Shown here one piece after another: positions 51,825-60,251 of a DNA stretch of 64,000 bases. A program made the translations under genes and the position numbers. Every line of letters starts with the position of its first letter. Position 1 is the stretch's first letter. The DNA is from Prevotella sp. (GTDB lineage: Bacteria; Bacteroidota; Bacteroidia; Bacteroidales; Bacteroidaceae). The notes under the pieces were generated by a model. It searched no databases. It saw only the letters and a program-made list of their open reading frames with translations, and was not told the DNA's origin. Where the stretch lies: assembly GCA_016281055.1 (NCBI GenBank), contig JAEEHW010000082.1:62001-126000 (forward strand). The letters run 5' to 3'.

Positions 51825-52211
51825 ATGGAGAAGAAAATTAAAAAAGAGTGTCTATTTGAGATTTTGTTGACAAAATTGAAGGAAATGCAACATGTCACAA
51901 GAGTTTATATCGGCAAAACCAATGACGTAAAGCGTAGAGGTCAGGAGCACTTGGAGGAAGAGGGGTTTGCACATACAGTAGAAATAGCACATGGACTTCC
52001 TGAGGTTATTTCTGAAGCTGAGAAATATATGATAAACAGATTCAAAACTACAGAAAGAGTAAATTGGAAGTTTTGCAATAATAGTGATGGAGGCGAAGGA
52101 GAGCCTAATAAGAAACTCTATGTTTCCTACGATTATGATCGCTCTACAATGAAATGTGATGCTGACGTAAATGATGACGTATTAGATATTGATAGTTATG
52201 AACTCAATTAA
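51825..52211 (+). CDS. Small stand-alone GIY-YIG nuclease-like protein
   Basis: RVYIGKTNDVKRRGQEHLEEEGF...AEKYMINRF fits the GIY-YIG N-terminal motif pattern. Confidence 0.6.
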   Translation: MEKKIKKECLFEILLTKLKEMQHVTRVYIGKTNDVKRRGQEHLEEEGFAHTVEIAHGLPEVISEAEKYMINRFKTTERVNWKFCNNSDGGEGEPNKKLYVSYDYDRSTMKCDADVNDDVLDIDSYELN

Positions 52212-52223
52212 CACAGAACTAGC

Positions 52224-54077
52224 ATGAAACACATTAACATAACAATTCTCCTTACTACGCTAATGTGTATGTTTGGAGTACAGACTTTTGCTCATCATTT
52301 CGAAGCAAAAAACAATGACGGAGTTACCATATATTATGCTTATACTAACAACAATAGCAATAGCTCAACTGTGTATGTGACATTTCGTGGTAGCACCTAT
52401 ACAGCGTCTTCAGGAGAATACAGAAATGATGTAGTTATACCAGAAACTGTCACATACAATGGCAAAACATACAAAGTGACGAGTATCCGCAGTTATGCAT
52501 TCTATGATTGTAGTGGTCTTACCTCAGTAACCATTCCCAAGAGTGTGACGTCAATTGGTGAAAGAGCGTTCAATGGTTGCAGCGGTCTTACCTCAGTAAC
52601 TATTTCCGAGGGTGTGACGTCAATTGGTGAAAGAGCGTTCGCAGGCTGCAAGGCTCTTGTTTCTTTGACAATTCCCAATAGCGTGACGTCAATAAGTGAT
52701 TATGCGTTCCTGGATTGTAGTGGATTAAAAAGGATGAGAGTGTCAGATAATGTTGAGGTTATAAATGAAACCATTTTTAATAGTTGCAATTTTGAAACAC
52801 TTATTTTAGGCAAGAAAACATGTTACATTGATATTAATTCTTTGAGTGCTTCGAAGTTTTTAATGGTTTACGCCGAAATTCCTCCCAAAATAATTAGTTC
52901 AAATGGAACAATCAAAGTGCAGAATACTGCATTGATTTTAGTTCCATACAATAAATTGGAAGAATACAAACATGAATGGATTGATTATTATCCTTCATAT
53001 CTAGGATACAAGTATTTACCCATAGTCGATGCGGATATTTGTTTTTATGACCAAGCCACTCTGCAGGATTATCTTGTGGAAACTGAGAAATATGACATGG
53101 ATACCATAACTTCTGTGGCATTCTATAATGGAAAGGATGATTACTTGACAGACAAATGGCTGAGAACAGGAATGAATCCTAACTGCTTGTTTTATGTTTA
53201 TCCAGATGATATCATGACTGGAGACAATGTGGTTAATATATCAAACAGCACAGCGGAAAACATTGTATTACAAGACGGATATTCTTTCAGATGTCCTACG
53301 GCATTCAACGCTAAAAACATTTTATACTCTTACACCCCCAATGTGTGGGCTGATGGAAAGAAAGGTTGGGATGCACTATGTCTGCCGTTCAGGGTGTCTC
53401 AGTTCAAAGCAAGTACAAAAGGCTCTATATCGCCAATCTTGCTGGGAGCAAACGGAGACTTCTGGCTTCGCAAATTCGTCGGAGCATCAAGCGAAGAACT
53501 GTATTTCACCTCTACATACGATGGAATAATGGAAGCTAACACTCCATACATCGTGGCATTCCCTGGAAAAGGAATGGGCAGCGGAAATTTAGAGGGCCAA
53601 AGCATTTCATTTATAGGAAAGGATATAGAAGTGGGAGTTTCTGAAGAAAAAGAAATACAGCGAAATGAGTATATCTTCAAAGCAAACTATAACACCGCAG
53701 CCGACGGTCACACCGGATGGGTATTGAATTCTGCGGGAGATGGCTTCGATGAAAGTCAAACTGTAGGTAACAAACCATTCAGGGCGTATTTCTACACAGA
53801 CGACGGAAATGCAGCAGGAGCAAAGAGTCTTTGTATTGGATATATTGGTGATGAGGAGATGACTGCCATAGATGAATTACTAATGGAAAAAGAATCAATA
53901 AAGGTAAATGCAGATGGTTCTGTAGAGGTTGTTTCTTCCAAAGATGGTGTCATCAATGTGTTTGGAGTAAATGGTACTCTTGTATGTAGCCAAAAGGTGA
54001 CGAAGGGAATCAATTATATTGGTGGCCTTCCTAAAGGACTTTATATAATAAACAAGCAGAAAATTATTATACCATGA
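52224..54077 (+). CDS. BspA-type leucine-rich-repeat (LRR_5) surface protein with T9SS-type C-terminus
   Basis: Repeats CSGLTSVTIPKSVTSIGERAFNG; C-term VFGVNGTLVCSQKVTKGINYIGGLPKGLYIINKQKIIIP. Confidence 0.88.
   Translation: MKHINITILLTTLMCMFGVQTFAHHFEAKNNDGVTIYYAYTNNNSNSSTVYVTFRGSTYTASSGEYRNDVVIPETVTYNGKTYKVTSIRSYAFYDCSGLTSVTIPKSVTSIGERAFNGCSGLTSVTISEGVTSIGERAFAGCKALVSLTIPNSVTSISDYAFLDCSGLKRMRVSDNVEVINETIFNSCNFETLILGKKTCYIDINSLSASKFLMVYAEIPPKIISSNGTIKVQNTALILVPYNKLEEYKHEWIDYYPSYLGYKYLPIVDADICFYDQATLQDYLVETEKYDMDTITSVAFYNGKDDYLTDKWLRTGMNPNCLFYVYPDDIMTGDNVVNISNSTAENIVLQDGYSFRCPTAFNAKNILYSYTPNVWADGKKGWDALCLPFRVSQFKASTKGSISPILLGANGDFWLRKFVGASSEELYFTSTYDGIMEANTPYIVAFPGKGMGSGNLEGQSISFIGKDIEVGVSEEKEIQRNEYIFKANYNTAADGHTGWVLNSAGDGFDESQTVGNKPFRAYFYTDDGNAAGAKSLCIGYIGDEEMTAIDELLMEKESIKVNADGSVEVVSSKDGVINVFGVNGTLVCSQKVTKGINYIGGLPKGLYIINKQKIIIP
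52505..52715 (+). repeat. 69-bp tandem LRR-coding repeats
   Basis: ggtgtgacgtcaattggtgaaagagcgttc-type units repeated in register at 69-bp spacing. Confidence 0.75.
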
Positions 54078-54478
54078 GAATTATACATCGAAAAAGCGTT
54101 ATATTGATAGGTTTGTCATTATTCACTTTTTTAATGATACCAACCCCTGTAGCTGGTTCTGATGACAATACTCAGAAAAGCCCATCTATGGGTGGTTCTG
54201 GACTCAGTGATCAGGAACAGGAAAGCCCTTCAATGGGTGGAACTGGACACAGTGACCAGGAGCAGGACAGTCCGTCTGTAAACAAGTTTTTGTTGGGTGA
54301 CGTGAACCACGATGGTTATATCACCATGGCAGATGCAAATATGGTGGTGAACTATTTCCTTGCTACAAATAAGCCAGAGGACTTCGATGTGAAAGCCGCC
54401 GACGTGAATGGTGACGGCTCAATCACCATGGCGGATGCAAACCAGATAGTGAATATGTTCCTGGGTAGTGCACAGTGA
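54074..54478 (+). CDS. Small secreted type I dockerin-like protein
   Basis: ATGA overlap with upstream gene; signal peptide; GDVNHDGYITMADANMVVNYFL and ADVNGDGSITMADANQIVNMFL calcium-loop repeats. Confidence 0.85.
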   Translation: MRIIHRKSVILIGLSLFTFLMIPTPVAGSDDNTQKSPSMGGSGLSDQEQESPSMGGTGHSDQEQDSPSVNKFLLGDVNHDGYITMADANMVVNYFLATNKPEDFDVKAADVNGDGSITMADANQIVNMFLGSAQ

Positions 54479-54559
54479 TACCAACGGTTGGTATTGTTCG
54501 TACCAAGACCAGGTATTGTTTGTACCAATGGTTGGTATATGTTGTACCAACCGTTGGTA
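54479..54559. repeat. Array of four 15-bp palindromes at exact 22-bp period
   Basis: TACCAACGGTTGGTA 54479, TACCAAGACCAGGTA 54501, TACCAATGGTTGGTA 54523, TACCAACCGTTGGTA 54545. Confidence 0.9.
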
Positions 54560-54646
54560 TCAATGCGTAATTCGTAAATTGGGGTTTGCAAAATGCAGGA
54601 ATTATAAGAAATAATTATTGTTTGTTCCTTTTTTTATAAAGAATAT

Positions 54647-54678
54647 TTTGCGTATATAAAAAAAATAATGTAACTTTG
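54647..54678 (+). promoter_or_regulatory. Bacteroidetes-type promoter for tkt
   Basis: TTTG (54647-54650) - 20 nt - TAACTTTG (54671-54678). Confidence 0.7.
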
Positions 54679-54723
54679 CAAAAGTCTAAACAAGCAATAT
54701 TATTTTCTAAACTATTATTTATA

Positions 54724-56751
54724 ATGGCAAACGACATCAAAGTATTGAATCATGCTGCTGACAATATCAGAATATTGGCAGCAGCATCAGTTGAGAAAGC
54801 TAAGTCGGGACACCCAGGCGGAGCCATGGGCGGTGCCGACTTTATTAATGTACTTTATTCTGAATATCTGCAGTACGACCCAAAGAACCCGGAGTGGGTT
54901 GGTCGCGACCGCTTCTTCCTCGACCCTGGTCATATGGCACCGATGCTTTATTCACAGTTGTGCCTTGCTGGCAAGTTCTCGCTTGATGAGTTGGCACAGT
55001 TGCGTCAGTGGGGTTCACCTACAACAGGACACCCTGAGTTTGAGATAGCACGTGGCATAGAAAATACCTCTGGTCCTCTCGGACAGGGACACGTATTCGC
55101 TATAGGTGCAGCCATCGCAGCCAAGTTCCTTGCTGCGCATACCGGCAACCCAACATTCGCAAAGGAAACCATCTATGCATACATCTCTGACGGTGGCATT
55201 GAGGAGGAAATCTCACAGGGTGGTGCACGTGTGGCTTCTACTCTTGGACTTGACAACCTCATCATGTTCTATGACTCTAACGACATCCAGCTCTCTACTG
55301 AGACTAAGGAGGTTATGAATGAGGATACAGCAGCCAAGTATCGTGCACTCGGTTGGTATGTAATTGAAATCAACGGTAACGATGCAGCTCAGATTCGCAA
55401 GGCTATCGAAGAGGCAAAGGCAGTCAAGGGACAGCCTGCACTCATCATAGGTAAGTGTATCATGGGTAAGGGCGCACTGAAGGAAGACGGTACATCATAC
55501 GAGGCAAACTGCAAGACTCACGGTGCACCTCTCGGTGGTGGCGCTTTCGTCAACACAATAAAGAATCTCGGTGGTGACCCAGAGAATCCATTCCAGATTT
55601 TCGATGACGTTAAGGAACTCTATGCAAATCGTGCTAAGGAGCTTGAGGCAATCGCTGCAGAGCGTTATGCAGAGGAAAAGGCATGGGCTGACGCCAACCC
55701 AGACAAGGCAGCACAGTTGAAGGACTGGTTCGCAGGCAAGGCACCAAAGGTTGACTGGTCTGTTGTTTCTCAGAAGGCCAACGATGCTACACGTTCTGCA
55801 TCTGCAGCATGTCTGAGCGCATTGGCAGAGCAGGTGCCAAACATGATTTGTGCATCAGCCGACCTCTCAAATTCTGACAAGACCGACGGCTTCCTGAAGA
55901 AGACACGCGCCCTGACCAAGGACGACTTCGGTGGCGCATTCTTCCAGGCAGGTGTGGCAGAGCTTACCATGGCATGCTGCTGCATAGGTATGGCACTTCA
56001 CGGAGGTGTAATACCAGCATGTGGAACATTCTTCGTATTCTCAGATTATATGAAGCCAGCAGTGCGTATGGCTGCCCTGATGCAGTTGCCAGTGAAGTTC
56101 ATCTGGACACACGACGCATTCCGTGTTGGTGAGGACGGTCCTACACATGAGCCTGTTGAGCAGGAGGCACAGATTCGCCTTATGGAGAAACTGCACAACC
56201 ACGCAGGCAAGCCATCTGTTCTCGTACTCCGCCCGGCAGAGGCAAAGGAGACAACAGAAGCTTGGAAACTCGCTATCGAGAATACTGCAACTCCTACGGC
56301 TCTTATCTTCTCACGCCAGAATATCAACGACCTGCCAGAGGGCAACGACTATTCACAGGTTGCCAAGGGCGCATACGTTGTTGCAGGTTCTGACGAAAAC
56401 CCAGACGTTGTGTGCGTAGCTTCAGGTTCTGAGGTTTCTACACTCGTCAGCGGTGCAGAACTGCTTCGCAAGGATGGTGTGAAGGTTCGCATTGTCAGCG
56501 TTCCTTCAGAGGGCCTGTTCCGTGAGCAGTCAGCAGAGTATCAGCAGAGCGTTATCCCAGCTGGTGCAAAGGTATTCGGCATGACAGCCGGACTGCCAGT
56601 AAACCTGCAGGGCTTCCTCATCGGTGCTGATCCTAAGTCAAAGATCTGGGGTCTGGAGAGCTTCGGTTTCTCTGCACCATACAAGGTGCTTGACGAGAAG
56701 CTGGGTTACACCGCTGAGAACGTTTACAAGCAAGTGAAATCTATTTTATAA
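54724..56751 (+). CDS. tkt: Transketolase
   Basis: NHAADNIRILAAASVEKAKSGHPGGAMGGADF; start ATG 54724 because a promoter overlaps the longer ORF. Confidence 0.97.
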   Translation: MANDIKVLNHAADNIRILAAASVEKAKSGHPGGAMGGADFINVLYSEYLQYDPKNPEWVGRDRFFLDPGHMAPMLYSQLCLAGKFSLDELAQLRQWGSPTTGHPEFEIARGIENTSGPLGQGHVFAIGAAIAAKFLAAHTGNPTFAKETIYAYISDGGIEEEISQGGARVASTLGLDNLIMFYDSNDIQLSTETKEVMNEDTAAKYRALGWYVIEINGNDAAQIRKAIEEAKAVKGQPALIIGKCIMGKGALKEDGTSYEANCKTHGAPLGGGAFVNTIKNLGGDPENPFQIFDDVKELYANRAKELEAIAAERYAEEKAWADANPDKAAQLKDWFAGKAPKVDWSVVSQKANDATRSASAACLSALAEQVPNMICASADLSNSDKTDGFLKKTRALTKDDFGGAFFQAGVAELTMACCCIGMALHGGVIPACGTFFVFSDYMKPAVRMAALMQLPVKFIWTHDAFRVGEDGPTHEPVEQEAQIRLMEKLHNHAGKPSVLVLRPAEAKETTEAWKLAIENTATPTALIFSRQNINDLPEGNDYSQVAKGAYVVAGSDENPDVVCVASGSEVSTLVSGAELLRKDGVKVRIVSVPSEGLFREQSAEYQQSVIPAGAKVFGMTAGLPVNLQGFLIGADPKSKIWGLESFGFSAPYKVLDEKLGYTAENVYKQVKSIL

Positions 56752-56758
56752 ATTCTGG

Positions 56759-56831
56759 GTTATTAGTTATTAGTCATTAATTGTCGGGTTGTCATGAATA
56801 CACCCGCAATTGATGGCTGATGACTGGTAAC
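56759..56831 (+). repeat. Long intergenic RNA hairpin between tkt and rpiB
   Basis: gttattagttattagtcattaattg t cgggt / acccg caattgatggctgatgactggtaac, about 30 bp with U-G wobbles only. Confidence 0.75.
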
Positions 56832-56859
56832 AATATACTAACAACTTAAATATAAGCCT

Positions 56860-57291
56860 ATGAACAACAAGATTATCGGTATTGCCAGCGATCACGCAGG
56901 CTTCCCACTTAAGCAGTTTGTATTACAGTACCTTGAGGAGAAAGGTATAGAGTATAAGGATTTTGGCACATATAGTGACCGTTCGTGTGACTATCCAGAT
57001 TTTGCACATCCTCTGGCAGACGACATTGAGTCAGGTGTGGTATCGTGCGGCATAGGCATTTGCGGTTCAGGCGAGGGTATGGCAATGACGCTCAACAAGC
57101 ACCACGGTGTGCGTGCCGGATTGGCATGGAATGTTGAGATAGCACATCTTATCCGCCAGCACAATGATTCCAACTGTCTTGTATTGCCAGGACGCTTCAT
57201 CACCAACCGTGAGGCAGCAGTCATCATTGACGAGTTCCTCAAGACTCCGTTTGAGGCAGGTCGTCATCAGTTGCGCATCGACAAGATGTAA
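56860..57291 (+). CDS. rpiB: Ribose-5-phosphate isomerase B
   Basis: IGIASDHAGFPLKQFV; GIGICGSGEGMAMTLNKHHGVRAGLAWN. Confidence 0.96.
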   Translation: MNNKIIGIASDHAGFPLKQFVLQYLEEKGIEYKDFGTYSDRSCDYPDFAHPLADDIESGVVSCGIGICGSGEGMAMTLNKHHGVRAGLAWNVEIAHLIRQHNDSNCLVLPGRFITNREAAVIIDEFLKTPFEAGRHQLRIDKM

Positions 57292-57317
57292 GGATATAAT
57301 CCTGAGATAAAGAATAT

Positions 57318-57353
57318 AAAACGGTGGAAAGAAACTCTTTTCACCGTTTTATT
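57318..57353 (+). terminator. Intrinsic terminator after rpiB
   Basis: aaaacggtggaaag aaact cttttcaccgtttta. Confidence 0.8.
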
Positions 57354-57417
57354 ATGTATGTAAAAATATAGAAATATCATACAAATACATTCAGTTGATA
57401 AAAAAACGTGTTAAACG

Positions 57418-57449
57418 TTTGTGAATTCAAAAAGTTATTGTTACCTTTG
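57418..57449 (+). promoter_or_regulatory. Bacteroidetes-type promoter
   Basis: TTTG (57418-57421) - 20 nt - TACCTTTG (57442-57449). Confidence 0.7.
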
Positions 57450-57486
57450 CAAGGAAATTGTTTTGAATAGGATATTATAAAAAAAA

Positions 57487-58335
57487 ATGAAAAAAGCTAT
57501 TTTCCTTTTGATGGGAATTATTGTGTCAGCTCTGTTCTTTTCTACAGGTTGTACAAACAAGAATGCAGAAGCTGCTGACAGCATAGGTGCAGATACGCTT
57601 GTGGAAGACACCGCTGCCAATGATTCACTGTCGGAAATGATAGCCGAAGAGGAAATGCCCGCTTCGGCCGATGAGTTGTTTGATGATTTCTTCTTCAATT
57701 ATGCAGCCAGCCGCAAGGTGCAGAAGGAACGTACCGTATTTCCTCTGCCGGTAAACTCTTGGGGAAAAGAAAGCAAGATTGAAGAAAAAGCTTGGAAGCG
57801 CGAGCATTTCTTCATGCAGCAAGGGTATTACACCCTTATTTTCCATAAGGCATCGCAGATGAATATGGTAAAAGACACTGCTGTAAGTGACGTTACCGTA
57901 GAGAAGATCATGGTAAACAAAAACATGGTGACACGATGGCACTTCGCTCGCACTCGTGGCCTGTGGTATATGGATGGAATGTCACATATTTCATTGGGAC
58001 AGCATCCTGATGCCGGATTCATACGTTTCTATCAGCGCTTTGTCACTGACAGTGCCTTCCAGCATCGCTCACTTGCAGAGAGCATTGCCTTCACGGGGCC
58101 TGATCCCGATGATGATTTCTCAACAATGTCTGGTGTGATAATGCCAGAACAGTGGCCTATGTTCGTGCCATGGATGCCTTCTGGAACATTGTATAATATA
58201 ATATACGGTAAGAATCCGTATCCAGCATCAAACACCCGTTTGTTCTATGTACGTGGCATAGCCAACGGATTGCAGATGGATATGGTGTTTACAAAGAAAG
58301 GAAAGGGTTGGAAATTAGAAAAGGTAAACACATAA
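57487..58335 (+). CDS. DUF4348-like lipoprotein
   Basis: MKKAIFLLMGIIVSALFFSTGCTN lipobox; DELFDDFFFNYAASRKVQKERTVFPLP. Confidence 0.8.
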   Translation: MKKAIFLLMGIIVSALFFSTGCTNKNAEAADSIGADTLVEDTAANDSLSEMIAEEEMPASADELFDDFFFNYAASRKVQKERTVFPLPVNSWGKESKIEEKAWKREHFFMQQGYYTLIFHKASQMNMVKDTAVSDVTVEKIMVNKNMVTRWHFARTRGLWYMDGMSHISLGQHPDAGFIRFYQRFVTDSAFQHRSLAESIAFTGPDPDDDFSTMSGVIMPEQWPMFVPWMPSGTLYNIIYGKNPYPASNTRLFYVRGIANGLQMDMVFTKKGKGWKLEKVNT

Positions 58336-59330
58336 TGCAGAGTCTGTTAAACTATAATACCTTTGGTATAGACCATTCCTGCAAGAAGATATACGAGCCC
58401 CGCACTGTGGCAGAATTGCAGGAAATGCTGCCTATGCTTCGCAAAGAGCCATTGCTGATAGTCGGTGGGGGCAGCAATCTGTTGCTCACCCGTGACTTTG
58501 AAGGTAATGTGCTGCATCCCATGATAAAGGGAATAGAAAGAGATAGCCAGGGTGACGGTGGCTGTACCTTGCGCATTGGTGCAGGAGAGGTATGGGATGA
58601 TGTGGTGCAGTGTACTGTAGAAGAAAACCTTTCAGGTATGGAAAACTTGTCGCTGATACCTGGTGATGTAGGCGCATCGGCAGTACAGAATATCGGTGCA
58701 TACGGGGTAGAAGCGAAAGATTTGATATGTCTTATAGAAGCAGTAGAGATTGCAACGGGTGAGATAGTCAAGATTTCGCCGTCAGAGTGCAATTATGGAT
58801 ATCGCTACAGCCGTTTCAAGGATGAATGGAAGGGAAAGTATGTCATTACCCATGTAACATATAAGTTGAGCGAAAAGTTTGAACCGCGACTTGATTATGG
58901 AAACCTGAGGTCAGTGCTGCAGGAACGCGGCATAAATAATCCATCGTTGCGTGATGTCAGGGATGTTATTATAGAAATACGCAATGCTAAATTGCCCGAT
59001 CCGAAGGTGGAAGGCAATGCCGGCTCTTTCTTCATGAATCCCATCGTAAGTAAAGAAAAGGCTGAGAATCTGATAAAGGAATATCCCAATATGCCTCATT
59101 ACAATATCAGTGAGACAGAAGAAAAGATACCAGCCGGTTGGTTGATAGAACAGAGCGGATGGAAAGGCAAAACGCTTGGAAGGGCCGGTGTTCATGCCAA
59201 ACAGGCACTCGTATTGGTGAATAAGGGAGGTGCAACAGGAAAGGAAATCCTGGCACTGTCAGATGCGGTATGCAAAACGGTGAGAGAGAAATTCGGAATA
59301 GAGTTGAAACCAGAAGTGAACATTATATGA
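58335..59330 (+). CDS. murB: UDP-N-acetylenolpyruvoylglucosamine reductase
   Basis: LLIVGGGSNLLLTRDF, GVEAKDLI, GSFFMNPIVS, AGWLIEQSGWKGKTLG; TAATG overlap with upstream gene. Confidence 0.96.
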   Translation: MQSLLNYNTFGIDHSCKKIYEPRTVAELQEMLPMLRKEPLLIVGGGSNLLLTRDFEGNVLHPMIKGIERDSQGDGGCTLRIGAGEVWDDVVQCTVEENLSGMENLSLIPGDVGASAVQNIGAYGVEAKDLICLIEAVEIATGEIVKISPSECNYGYRYSRFKDEWKGKYVITHVTYKLSEKFEPRLDYGNLRSVLQERGINNPSLRDVRDVIIEIRNAKLPDPKVEGNAGSFFMNPIVSKEKAENLIKEYPNMPHYNISETEEKIPAGWLIEQSGWKGKTLGRAGVHAKQALVLVNKGGATGKEILALSDAVCKTVREKFGIELKPEVNII

Positions 59331-60193
59331 AACTGACATTTCTTGGCACAGGAACATCGGTAGGCGTTCCAGCTATAGGATGCCAGTGTGAGGTGTGCCG
59401 CAGTAACAACCCAAAAGACAAACGGTTGCGTGCATCGGCAATGCTGGAAACCAACGAGGGACTGCGAGTGCTTATAGATTGCGGTCCAGACTTCAGGCAA
59501 CAGATATTACGACTGCCATTTGGCAAGTTGGATGCGGTGCTCATAACCCACATTCACTATGACCATGTGGGAGGTGCAGATGATTTGCGGCCTTTTGCGT
59601 TGTTTGGAGATGTTGACGTATATGCACAGCAGGATGTAATAGATGGCTTGCACCGAACCATGCCATATTGTTTCAAGAAAGAGCTGTATCCAGGTGTGCC
59701 GCACCTGCATCTGCATGAAATACGTACAGGTAAGCCTTTTCATGTGTCAAGACCGCATGACATAATAGCCAAGATGCCTCCCAGTGGAGCAACACTGGAA
59801 GGTGTGATGCACAAAAGTTGGCAAACGGTGACAATACCTGCAGTGAAAGAGAAATTAGAGATATTGCCGGTCCGCGTGATGCACGGAAAACTACCCATCG
59901 TTGGATACAGATTCGGACGATTGGCATACATCACGGACATGAAGAGTATGGATGAAGAATCCATGAAACTGCTTGAAGGCATTGAGATACTGGTGCTGAA
60001 TGCCCTGCGATTTGAGAAAGAACACCATAGTCACCAGTTGGTTGACGATGCAGTAAAATTTGCTGGCAGGGTAGGGGCGAAACGTACATACCTTACCCAT
60101 CTGACTCATGACATAGGTACGCATGACATTGCAAACAGCCGTCTGCCGAAGGGCTTTTGGTTTGCATACGATGGTCAGGAGATAGAGTGTTGA
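59327..60193 (+). CDS. MBL-fold metallohydrolase (PhnP-like)
   Basis: MKLTFLGTGTSVGVPAIGCQCEVCRSNNPKDKRLRAS; ITHIHYDHVGGADDLRPF; ATG 59327. Confidence 0.92.
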   Translation: MKLTFLGTGTSVGVPAIGCQCEVCRSNNPKDKRLRASAMLETNEGLRVLIDCGPDFRQQILRLPFGKLDAVLITHIHYDHVGGADDLRPFALFGDVDVYAQQDVIDGLHRTMPYCFKKELYPGVPHLHLHEIRTGKPFHVSRPHDIIAKMPPSGATLEGVMHKSWQTVTIPAVKEKLEILPVRVMHGKLPIVGYRFGRLAYITDMKSMDEESMKLLEGIEILVLNALRFEKEHHSHQLVDDAVKFAGRVGAKRTYLTHLTHDIGTHDIANSRLPKGFWFAYDGQEIEC

Positions 60194-60251
60194 AACTTTG
60201 GCACATACTTTGTTTTTAGGATGACGCTAATATAAAAGGAACAAGATTATA

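Noticed and set aside
51825-52211. Group I intron homing endonuclease because of the GIY-YIG motif next to a structured RNA
   Set aside because: No recognisable P/Q/R/S core or interrupted host gene; kept only as a solo GIY-YIG-like protein
52505-52715. Intergenic-type tandem repeat
   Set aside because: 69-bp period is explained by 23-aa BspA leucine-rich repeats in frame
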